From DATFVA01 sp963764235 (lineage in GTDB: Bacteria; Bacteroidota; Ignavibacteria; Ignavibacteriales; Ignavibacteriaceae): 64,000 nt of DNA. Below the pieces are notes generated by a model. That model had not been told where the DNA came from, did not search any database, and saw only the letters and a program-made list of their open reading frames with translations. Positions 1 to 7,614 of the stretch are shown in pieces (position 1 is the stretch's first letter; the number at the start of each line of letters is the position of its first letter). The translations under genes and the position numbers were made by a program. The DNA lies in NCBI GenBank assembly GCA_963764235.1, contig CAVXRO010000001.1, positions 99,679 through 163,678 on the forward strand. The letters run 5' to 3'.

Positions 1-356
1 GCATTAAATTCATATAAAGATATATTCAACGGCAAAATTGAATCATTGGAACGCTACGATAATCCTGCAATGAATGCCCCGGAAGAATTTAAAACAAAGG
101 TCCTTCATGCGCATTTTGTAGCTGGTGAATTCGAGATATATGCAAGTGACACAATGCGAAAGCCGGAACAGAACAGAATAGTAAGTAATGTATCTTTATC
201 TCTTACCATAAAAGACGTTGAAGAAGCAAAGAAATTATTTCAGAAGCTTTCGGAAAGCGGAAAGGTAAACGTCCCCTTTGAAAAACAATTCTGGGTGCAT
301 GGCATGGTAATCTGGTTGACCGTTTTGGGATTGCATGGATGGTGAATGTTGAATAG
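1..356 (+). CDS. VOC/PhnB-like glyoxalase-fold protein, 5'-truncated by window edge, one frameshift
   Basis: The frame is open from base 1, so the N-terminus lies outside the window. The visible part resembles PhnB-type VOC (vicinal oxygen chelate) proteins: an 'HAHFVAGEFEIYASD' strand, then 'LSLTIKDVEEAKKLFQKLSESGKV', then 'FEKQFW'. The raw frame ends at 345 in a nonsensical tail. Reading one base over after 'FW' gives GAWHGNLVDRFGIAWMVNVE and a stop at 354-356, which is the usual family ending. The break sits in a GGG run that would need a fourth G. These proteins are small metal-binding or antibiotic-binding folds; the substrate cannot be told. An internal TTG at 46 is unlikely to be the true start. 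Confidence 0.75.
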
Positions 357-435
357 TTCTCAGGAGGCAATTTTCAGTCTCTATAGAGTTTGTGTGGAAA
401 AAAGGCTTTAATAAAATAATTATGATAGATTTCGT

Positions 436-614
436 TAGCCCAGCCGTTTCACGGCTGGGATTCTAAAATAAATGAGTACACCTGGGGGCATTTATGCCCT
501 TTCAGCTTAGCTGTAACGCCGTAAACGGTGTATGGACTTTTTTGTAGTCGCCTTTCTTCCCCAGCCCTGAAGAGGCTGGGCTAATTCAGGGCTGGCTAAT
601 AAATGGCTGGGCTA
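436..614. repeat. Palindrome-ended repeat element (MITE/REP-like), copy 1
   Basis: The element begins TAGCCCAGCC and ends GGCTGGGCTA, which are inverted copies. Its left end is itself a hairpin (CCCAGCCGT / ACGGCTGGG). Near the right end are further CCCAGCC/GGCTGGG arms. Nearly the same sequence recurs at 5448-5626 and a shorter relative at 10336-10468. No coding frame is seen. It could be a non-autonomous mobile element or a REP-type sequence mobilised by a RAYT transposase; neither transposase is present here. Confidence 0.7.
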
Positions 615-938
615 TAGTAGTTACATTGATTCATTCGTCCATACGTCATCTGCGCCCGCCTACCGTCAGTCTACCGTCAGGCAGATTCTATCACTCCCCA
701 AGATTTCTCACCCGATAAATCGGGATTCGAAATGACATTCAATCATTCTCCCTAAACATCAACAATTTAATACACACAGCAATTTTACAAACATATCCTA
801 ATCCATTACCATATTTAAACATCCGTGCAAATCCGCCGAATCCGCTTCATCCGCGTGCTATTGCGTTTCTGCGTTCTAATTGGTTTTTCATAAATTCCAT
901 ATTATAAATTAAATTTATTTTTCAAAGCTATAGGATTT
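436..938. repeat. 503-bp near-identical direct repeat, copy 1 (partner 5448-5950)
   Basis: The 503 bases starting with the palindromic element match 5448-5950 with only a few substitutions and no length change (constant offset of 5012). Beyond 938 the two copies are still related but clearly less similar. The segment contains no gene. It includes an 'agatttctcacccgataaatc' type intergenic repeat around 701-735 and direct 'ctaccgtcag' repeats around 660-680. It marks the upstream boundary of cassette 1. Confidence 0.8.
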
Positions 939-1185
939 TTTTTATTTTTTTTTCGTATGTTAAAAGTGTTGATTTTAACAAAAAAGGGGTTTTTCGTTAT
1001 GGGGTACAGTTCAAATCAGTTTTTTGCTCAGTTAAATAATAAGATTACTCTTTATCTTAAATTACCATTCACAATAACAAGTATTATCTTAAAATCTAAA
1101 TTCAGCTTTTAATCCTACTACAGGGGGGAATAAAATGTTGAATTGTAAAGTAAATCAGTATTTAATGATAAATAATAGGATAGCT
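939..1185 (+). promoter_or_regulatory. Upstream region shared by both cassettes
   Basis: This non-coding stretch is recognisably homologous to 5951-6196, with shared blocks such as 'aaatcagttttttnctcagtt' and 'attcagcttttaatcc'. Both copies end in a strong ribosome-binding-like 'caggggggaataaaATG' that now leads only into a relic reading frame. It probably contained the promoter for the lipoprotein gene. I do not see a confident -35/-10 pair. Confidence 0.4.
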
Positions 1186-1360
1186 ATGTCTAAAATTATT
1201 AAATGCCAAAGTTACACTAATATTCATTTCACTAACATTATTTATGCTTTTCGGGACTTGTCAAAAATCACCAACAGAACCGGAAGATCAGCCGGGCAGA
1301 CGAGACTACACCAGGCAAATTGATACTGTTTGTCACTATAACAATTTGTACCGGCTCTGC
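1186..1360 (+). pseudogene. Relic 5' end of a third lipoprotein of the cassette family
   Basis: Read across frames from the ATG at 1186, the bases give MSKIIK, a hydrophobic run ending in a lipobox-like FGTC, then 'PEDQPGRRDYT', 'QIDTVC' and 'YNNLYRLC'. This matches the N-terminal ~60 residues of the intact lipoprotein at 6374-7408, and then stops. It is followed within ~50 bp by the start of lipoprotein copy 1. The equivalent remnant in cassette 2 (6197-6328) is shorter. I infer that an ancestral extra paralogue was deleted, leaving its 5' end. Confidence 0.6.
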
Positions 1361-1406
1361 TATAAAATGTACTAAAATATTTAATTAAGTATTTTTTGGG
1401 AATAAA

Positions 1407-2459
1407 ATGAAAAACAAACTAATTCTTGCACTCATCTCATTATCTGTAATATTTATTTACTCAACCTGTAAAAATAATCTAACTGGTCCACCGGAAGACC
1501 AGCCCGGTAGAAGGAATTATGAATGGACTGTAGATACATAAGTTTAAACATTGTTTATCCTGCACACAAAATTTGGGGCAGCTCGCCCACAAATGTTTGG
1601 TGTATTAAATGAATCAGATTTCTCCCATAATATTTTTCATTATGATGGTAATAAGTGGTCTACAGATAGTATTCATCGCTATATTTCACCTAATGCCCTT
1701 TTTGGCTTTTCATATAAAGATGTTTATATTGGCGGGTACCAAATGGACAAATATGGAGATTCGATGGAAATGACTGGGGAAAAGAAATAGTAATATTAAA
1801 AAAGAAGGGATCAACTTCATTGGTATCGAAAATATATGGGGAGATTCACCAAGTGATTTTTATTGCGTTGGAATGGCCCAGATGAAAAACTATATGCCAA
1901 TGTTAGTGGTATTGCACATTTTAATAATAACAGATGGGATATATTAAATACTGATGCTATTATAGGAAATGTTGTGCATCTATATAAAAATAAAAGTGAT
2001 GGTAAAATTTATTTACGAGTTGCCACTGCGACTAATCATATTGATAGCACACTCATTTATGAATACACACAAAGTAAGTATGATTTGCTTTATGGTAATA
2101 TAGGACAAAAGGGCTTCAGGCTGATATTAGTCTAATCAACAACGAAGTTTATTTTATTTTAGGAAACGAAATTGCAATAAGAAAAAATAATGAATTTCAA
2201 ACAATATTGAATATAGATAATCCGAATTTTTATCAGAGAATCTGGGGAAGAAATTCTAAAGATATTTTCCTTTTAATGACTGATGGATTAGTGCACTATA
2301 ATGGTACTGACATAAAATACTTATTTTATTTCAGTCAAAAAGATACAAATCCCTGGACACAAATTTATGGAGCGGCAATATTTGAAAATGATAGTATTTT
2401 TTACCGTGTATGAATCACCGACAGATTTAAATTTGATTTATCATGGAAAATTAAAATAA
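1407..2459 (+). pseudogene. Lipoprotein with WG(x)SxxDVW repeats, copy 1, multiply frameshifted
   Basis: This is the cassette-1 counterpart of the intact gene at 6374-7408. It starts identically (MKNKLILALIS, lipobox ..IYSTC, 'LTGPPEDQPGRR') but hits a stop near 1541. Recognisable pieces follow in shifting frames: 'IWGSSPTNVW' then a stop, 'NIFHYDGNKWSTD', 'NIWGDSPSDFYCVG', 'SGIAHFNNNRWDILNTD', 'LIYEYTQSKYD', 'NIDNPNFYQRIWGRNSKDIF', and finally 'SPTDLNLIYHGKLK' with a TAA at 2457-2459. At least five indels and some lost residues separate them. Unlike other frameshifted genes here, residues are actually missing, so this looks like true decay rather than sequencing noise. Confidence 0.8.
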
Positions 2460-2469
2460 AGGAGGTAAA

Positions 2470-2493
2470 ATGCTGAATAAAAACAGGAGATAG
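2470..2493 (+). other. Seven-codon ORF with strong Shine-Dalgarno ahead of hairpin
   Basis: A GGAGGT motif sits 4 bases before an ATG that opens MLNKNRR and then TAG; the stop lies inside the 5' arm of the hairpin at 2486-2511. The cassette-2 counterpart is ATG-AAG-AAA-AAA-TAG at 7409-7423, also behind an AGGAG. It may be a leader peptide or the remnant of a lost gene; the peptides are not conserved. Confidence 0.25.
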
Positions 2494-2511
2494 TGAGGTA
2501 ACACCATCTCC
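2486..2511 (+). terminator. Conserved hairpin H1, cassette 1
   Basis: GGAGATAGTG and CACCATCTCC pair across a 6-base loop with one A-C mismatch. The cassette-2 hairpin at 7475-7500 has the same length and loop size with compensatory changes at two pairs. No clear T-run follows directly, so it may be a processing or attenuation structure rather than a plain terminator. Confidence 0.5.
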
Positions 2512-2519
2512 CGTTGTTT

Positions 2520-2589
2520 AGAATAGTCCATCAAGGTTGGCTGCCTTTTTATTATTCATTTACACAATAAATGAATGCGGGGCTATTCT
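2520..2589 (+). ncRNA. Candidate structured leader element (three-way junction), cassette 1
   Basis: An outer stem AGAATAGTCC / GGGCTATTCT (10 pairs, one G-U) encloses AAGG..CCTT and a perfect ATTCATTTA / TAAATGAAT hairpin. The outer closing arm is followed by GTTTTAAA. The same architecture, with a different inner hairpin sequence, is at 7506-7569. Both copies lie between the lipoprotein gene and the beta-helix gene. I do not recognise it as a known riboswitch class. Confidence 0.5.
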
Positions 2590-2700
2590 GTTTTAAAACT
2601 AATTATAATTTTTCTAACAAGAAAGGAGAAAATGGAAAAACAGAATCTTTTTGTTCTGATTTTATAATTATTTAAATCAATAAAACAGGAGAATCTAAAA

Positions 2701-5397
2701 ATGAAAAATTTAGTTTTGTATTTTTCGTTTCTATTTTCAATTTCATCATTTATTTTTGCAACAACATCAGTAGATTTCACCACTCCTGCAGATAATGCTA
2801 CTTATACAATACCAGCAGGCTCAATTGCCATGGACATAACAGTTAATTTTACTTACCAGTATGATTATTATTCATATTATTTCAAACTAACAACAGAGCA
2901 AGGTAGAGAAACAATAACTAATGGACATGTAGTCCATAATGTAACAGCAGGGTCAAAACATTGGACATTAGAAATATACACAACTGACGGTCAGAATAAT
3001 TCATATGCCAAAGATGTGATAGATTTTTCTGTTGTATACGGTCCACGTGGTATTACTGTGGATAATAACTTTACAGATAACAGTGGAAATGGAACTCACG
3101 GTTCTATTATTATTGACGGCAGTTCACATGCAATTCCCTCTACAGGATATTATTTTACAAAGAATGTTGGGCAGAATCTTACATTATCCAAGCGGTTATC
3201 TCCACAAATAGATAACCAGGGTTACCAGAGAGCTCTGGGCAGGTTGCCAGCAGAGTTATTGGACTAGAAATGATAATTTAAGTCTTATAATCAAACATAT
3301 TCCTTCGTTGTCGTTGGCGATGATGACGGAAAAACATATAAAGCAAATTTATATCAGGTTCATGCCACAACAAATGGTACTTTATCATCTAATGAAACTT
3401 GGTTTACAAATGTAAGTTTAAGCGGTCCTGTATATGTTCCATCCGGCGTTACTTTAACTATAGCATCTTGTTCAGAAGTTAGTTTAAACGGCAATTCAAT
3501 AGTTTCATCAGGCGGCACAATAACAGAACAAAGTGGAGCCTCCTATTCCGGTTTAGGTGCCTATAGAAAAGCTGGTTCAACAATTAAGGGCTTACATCCG
3601 ACCATTGCATCCGCACTCAGCAGCGCATCTTCCGGGCAAACAGTATATGCAGTTTCTTCTCAGAGTATAACCTCGAATACATCAATTAACTCAGGTATAA
3701 ATTTAATTGTCCAATCAGGAGTAACTTTAACCTTCAGCAGCAGCGTAAAATTATCTGTTTATGGAACTCTTTCAGCAAGTAGTGCTACATTCCAGGGTAA
3801 TGGTTCTGCTGGTTCATGGAACAGTATCAGTTTTTATAACAGTACCGGAGGCAGCTCAATTCAATCGTGTACCATTCGTGATGCTCAATGTGGTATTTAC
3901 ATTTACAATTCAGATGTAACAATCACAGGCAATACAATATCCAATAATTCACTTTATGGGATGTCCCTTAACAATTCGGATATCACAATTTCCGGTTGCA
4001 TAATTCAAAATAATGGCACCGGAATAAAAGTTTATTCTTCAGATGCAACAATAACAGGTAATTCAATTCTTGATAATTCAAATTATGGTATACAGGCAGA
4101 TAATGTAAGTAGTAGTGTCACCTGGGAGAATAACACAATTGAAGGTAATGGCTATGCGATGACATTGAATAATTCTTCACCATATATATATGATAATCTC
4201 ATGACAGATAATTGGCATGGAGTAGTTATTAATTCCAGCAGTCCGAACTTTGCCCAACCCTACAGACTTGGATACAATTCTATTACTTGTTCTGCAACTC
4301 CGCTTTTTAAGGCGAATAATTATTCAACTGTTTATATGGGTTATGATGGTGACGGAGGTTATAATAGTATATTTGGAAGCGAAATGCCCGACATGGAATC
4401 AATAAATCATTCTGGAATTTATGCAGATAACAACTATTTTGGACCTTATTCTCCGTCTACTTACGCTGATGGTACTTCGTGGATACTGGCAAGAACTCCT
4501 TTAAGTACAGATCCAAATTCCGGTTCATCCTGCAATGGATTACATAAATCATCAAGCTTTGCAGCAGAATCTTCCAATCCATTTGACATTTCAAATAACT
4601 ATTGGAAAGCTATTGCTGCCTCTAAAAAAGGTGATTTGTCATCAGCAAAAACTTTATTGAATTCTCTAATTACAAGTAATTATGATAATACATATTCTCC
4701 GTTATCTCTACTTGCATTATATGAACTGGAAAATAATTCTAAAAGTAAGAATAATAATGAAATTACAAGTACATTAGATGCAATCTATAGTTCTGCTAAA
4801 AATCCTTTAAGACCTTTTGCTTTACAGTTACTATCAAGAAATGCTGCTCTTTTAAAAGATATGTCAGTTTATTTAGCTTGTAACAAAGAAATGGTGAGCT
4901 TGTACCCAAATTCTGAGCACCAATTACTAGCACTATATAATTTAGTCAATTACTACCTGGAAATGGAAAATGATCTAACTCATACCCAGAAATATTATCA
5001 AATAATGAAGAAAACCTATCCTGAAGAAGATTTAACTTTATTTGCTGCAATTAACATTGGAGAAAAAGTTGATATAAATGTTCCAAGAAAAAAAGATCAG
5101 AATACAACAGATAAAGTTAACAGCTTTGAACTTGCAGATGCATATCCAAATCCATTTAATCCATCAACAATAATTAAGTATAATATACCAGAAGATGGGA
5201 ATGTAACAGTTAAAATTTATGATATAATGGGAAGGGAAGTTGCAACTCTTGTAGATGAACATAAATCAGCCGGAAGTTATAATGTTGTTTGGGAAAGCAG
5301 GAATAGCTACGGTAATGAAGTTGCATCCGGTATATATTTCTACAACATTACATTCAAAGCTCAATCAATAACAAAAAAGATGTTATTAGTACGTTAA
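2701..5397 (+). CDS. Secreted beta-helix protein with T9SS sorting domain, copy 1 (two compensating indels)
   Basis: A signal peptide (MKNLVLYFSFLFSISSFIFA) opens the protein. An Ig/beta-rich N-terminal domain follows to about residue 170, then a right-handed parallel beta-helix with repeated 'NSDITISGCIIxNNGTGIKVY' coils. A TPR-like helical segment ('NYWKAIAASKKGDLSSAKTLL') comes next, and a Por-secretion tail of about 85 residues ('AYPNPFNPSTIIKYN' ... 'MLLVR'). The frame breaks near 3230 (extra base) and is restored near 3284 (missing base), leaving stops at 3267 and 3274. Start and end are in the same frame. The T9SS tail implies export across the outer membrane and surface attachment or release. 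The ligand or enzymatic role is not visible. Its C-terminal two-thirds is almost identical to copy 2 at 7615-10327; the N-terminal domain is diverged. Confidence 0.8.
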
Positions 5398-5403
5398 GTT
5401 AGT

Positions 5404-5438
5404 AATTTACAGGGCTGAATTTCACAGCCCTGTAAATT
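5404..5438. terminator. 14-bp stem hairpin terminator after beta-helix gene copy 1
   Basis: AATTTACAGGGCTG and CAGCCCTGTAAATT pair perfectly around a 7-base loop, starting 7 bases after the stop codon. A/T flanks on both sides make it a possible bidirectional terminator. The cassette-2 gene has no such hairpin and instead runs into the palindromic element at 10336. Confidence 0.7.
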
Positions 5439-5447
5439 CTAAGTGAT

Positions 5448-5626
5448 TAGCCCAATCGTTTCACGGCTGGGATTCTAAAATAAATGAGTACACCTGGGGG
5501 CATTTATGCCCTTTCAGCTTAGCTGTAACGCCGTAAACGGTGTATGGACTTTTTTGTAGTCGCCTTTCTTCCCCAGCCCTGAAGAGGCTGGGCTAATTCA
5601 GGGCTGGCTAATAAATGGCTGGGCTA
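5448..5626. repeat. Palindrome-ended repeat element, copy 2
   Basis: It is the same as 436-614 except for point changes that damage the left hairpin (CCCAATCG in place of CCCAGCCG). It lies between the terminator of cassette 1 and the upstream region of cassette 2. Confidence 0.7.
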
Positions 5627-5950
5627 TAGTAGTTACATTGATTCATTCGTCCATACGTCATCTGCGCCCGCCTACCGTCAGTCTACCGTCAGGCAGATTC
5701 TATCACTCCCCAAGATTTCTCACCCGATAAATCGGGATTCGAAATGACATTCAATCATTCTCCCTAAACATCAACAATTTAATACACACAGCAATTTTAC
5801 AAACATATCCTAATCCATTACCATATTTAAACATCCGTGCAAATCCGCCGAATCCGCTTCATCCGCGTGCTATTGCGTTTCTGCGTTCTAATTGGTTTTT
5901 CATAAATTCCGTATTATAAAACAAATTTATTTTTCAAAGCTATAGGATTT
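5448..5950. repeat. 503-bp near-identical direct repeat, copy 2 (partner 436-938)
   Basis: It is collinear with 436-938 at a constant offset of 5012 and has only scattered substitutions. The following 5951-6196 matches 939-1185 less well, so this segment was either duplicated more recently or homogenised by gene conversion. No gene lies within it. Confidence 0.8.
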
Positions 5951-6196
5951 ATTTTTTTTTTTTTTGTATATTGGACAAAATTCTTCAAACAAAACAGGGG
6001 ACTTTGGTCATGGGGTTCAATTCAAATCAGTTTTTTACTCAGTTAAATAATAAAGTCACACTTTATCTTAAATTACCATTCCCAATCACAAGTATTATCT
6101 TAAAATCTAAATTCAGCTTTTAATCCAGATACAGGGGGGAATAAAATGTTGAATTGTAAAGCAAATCAGTATTTATTGATAAATAATAGGATAGCC

Positions 6197-6328
6197 ATGT
6201 CTAAAATTATTAAAGCCAAAGTTACACTAATAATTATTTCACTTACATTATTTATGCTTTCGGGACATGTAAAAAGGCGCCTGGTAAATCGATACTGTTT
6301 GCTTATATAACGATTTGTTCCGGCTAGC
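6197..6328 (+). pseudogene. Shortened relic of the third lipoprotein, cassette 2
   Basis: The ATG at 6197 opens MSKIIKAKVTLIIISLTLFM followed by LSG, a lipoprotein-like leader. The lipobox cysteine is lost and the reading frame ends within ~40 codons. Remnants matching 'xxYCLxxxNDLFRL' follow. It is homologous to 1186-1360 but carries an internal deletion of the PEDQPGRR segment. A region nearly identical to that before 1407 then leads to the intact lipoprotein at 6374. Confidence 0.55.
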
Positions 6329-6373
6329 AATAAATGTACTAAAATATTTCATAAAGTATTTTTTGGGAATAAA

Positions 6374-7408
6374 ATGAAAAACAAACTAATTCTTGCACTC
6401 ATCTCATTATCTATAATATTTATTTACTCAACCTGTAAAAATGAACTAACTGGTCCACCCGAAGATAAACCGGGTAGAAGGGATTACACCTGGCAAATTG
6501 ATACTGTTTGCCCATATAACAATTTGTACCGGCTCTGGGGAAATTCTCCATCTGATGTTTGGGTTATAGGACAGCCAGGGGATTTCTCAAAAACAATTTA
6601 TCATTTTGATGGGAATAAATGGTCAACTGATAATATTTCCCGTCCTCTGGCGCCAAGTTCAATATGGGGCTCGTCTTCCGAAGATGTTTGGATTGGTGGT
6701 GATGGAACAATATGGCATTATAATGGGGAAGAATGGAAAGAATTTATACAACTAACAATAAATGGAAAAAATCAATTGTTTTTTGACAATATGTGGGGTG
6801 ATTCACCAAATAACATTTATGCTTTTGGAGCTTTTTTTGATAATACAAGTGCAATTGCCCATTTTGAAAACGGTAAGTGGAGTTTATTAAATACTGACGG
6901 TCTAACAGGAATTGTTGAAAGATTTTTTCCTGCAAAATATGATGATAAAGTTTTTCTCAGAACTAACATTATTGGATATGGTCAGTTTCCGGATAGTAAT
7001 CTTATTTATGAGTATTCACAAAGTAAATACACTAAACTTTATAGTAGTCAATGGTGGCAGGGTACCCAGTGTGAAATCAGTCTTATTGATGGTGAAGTAT
7101 ATTTTATAATGGGTAATAAAATTGCAGTAAGAAGAAATAACCAGTTTCAAACAATTCTAACTATAGATAATCCTAATTTTTATCAGCGCATCTGGGGAAG
7201 GAATTCAAAAGATATATTTCTGATGATGACAGACGGTTTAACACATTATAACGGAAGTGACATTGAATATCTTTTTCCTTATCCGTTTCACACTCAGATT
7301 TATGGAGCAGCACTATTTGAGAATGATGTATTCTTTTTAATTGCTGAAGGTCAGCCCAATATAAATCTTATCTATCATGGTCATTTGAAAAATAATACAG
7401 GAGATTAA
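6374..7408 (+). CDS. Lipoprotein with WGxSxxDVW repeats (probable beta-propeller)
   Basis: The 344-residue protein has a lipoprotein signal with cysteine at residue 21 (IYSTC). Its body repeats a motif of the type LWGNSPSDVWVIG, IWGSSSEDVWIGG, MWGDSPNNIYAFG and IWGRNSKDIFLMM, each followed by 'xHFDGNKW' or 'WHYNGEEW' turns. This spacing of about 50 residues is what a beta-propeller or Kelch-like fold would show. It is probably tethered to a membrane facing the periplasm or the cell surface. It lies 206 bp upstream of the T9SS beta-helix gene, with the structured element at 7475-7569 between them. I do not recognise a named family. Copy 1 at 1407-2459 is a pseudogene, so this is the only working copy here. 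Confidence 0.8.
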   Translation: MKNKLILALISLSIIFIYSTCKNELTGPPEDKPGRRDYTWQIDTVCPYNNLYRLWGNSPSDVWVIGQPGDFSKTIYHFDGNKWSTDNISRPLAPSSIWGSSSEDVWIGGDGTIWHYNGEEWKEFIQLTINGKNQLFFDNMWGDSPNNIYAFGAFFDNTSAIAHFENGKWSLLNTDGLTGIVERFFPAKYDDKVFLRTNIIGYGQFPDSNLIYEYSQSKYTKLYSSQWWQGTQCEISLIDGEVYFIMGNKIAVRRNNQFQTILTIDNPNFYQRIWGRNSKDIFLMMTDGLTHYNGSDIEYLFPYPFHTQIYGAALFENDVFFLIAEGQPNINLIYHGHLKNNTGD

Positions 7409-7474
7409 ATGAAGAAAAAATAGTTTGTTTATGTATTTAAAAATCAACATGGAGAAAAAAGCTTATTAAAAACC

Positions 7475-7500
7475 GGAGACGATGCAGCAACATCGTCTCC
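7475..7500 (+). terminator. Conserved hairpin H1, cassette 2
   Basis: GGAGACGATG and CATCGTCTCC form a perfect 10-bp stem around the 6-base loop CAGCAA, followed by TTCTT. It is 67 bases after the lipoprotein stop codon. The cassette-1 version (2486-2511) differs in sequence but keeps the fold, including C-G to T-A and A-T to G-C pair swaps. Confidence 0.6.
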
Positions 7501-7505
7501 TTCTT

Positions 7506-7569
7506 AGAATAGTCCATCAAGGCTGGCTACCTTAATTCTTCATTCTTTTTGAATGATAAGGGCTATTCT
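7506..7569 (+). ncRNA. Candidate structured leader element (three-way junction), cassette 2
   Basis: AGAATAGTCC pairs with GGGCTATTCT. Inside are AAGG..CCTT and TCATTC-TTTTT-GAATGA. A GTTTTTAAA run follows the closing arm, so the outer stem could act as a terminator/antiterminator. Shared linear sequence with 2520-2589 is confined to the outer stem and 'ATCAAGG(C/T)TGGCT(A/G)CCTT'. The inner hairpin has changed on both sides yet still pairs. It lies 46 bases upstream of the beta-helix start codon. Confidence 0.5.
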
Positions 7570-7614
7570 GTTTTTAAATTTACCAAATTTTTTTAATTAA
7601 AACAGGAGACAAAA

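Noticed and set aside
2520..2589. Known riboswitch such as c-di-GMP, SAM, TPP or preQ1
   Set aside because: None of the conserved core motifs of these classes that I can recall are present in either copy.
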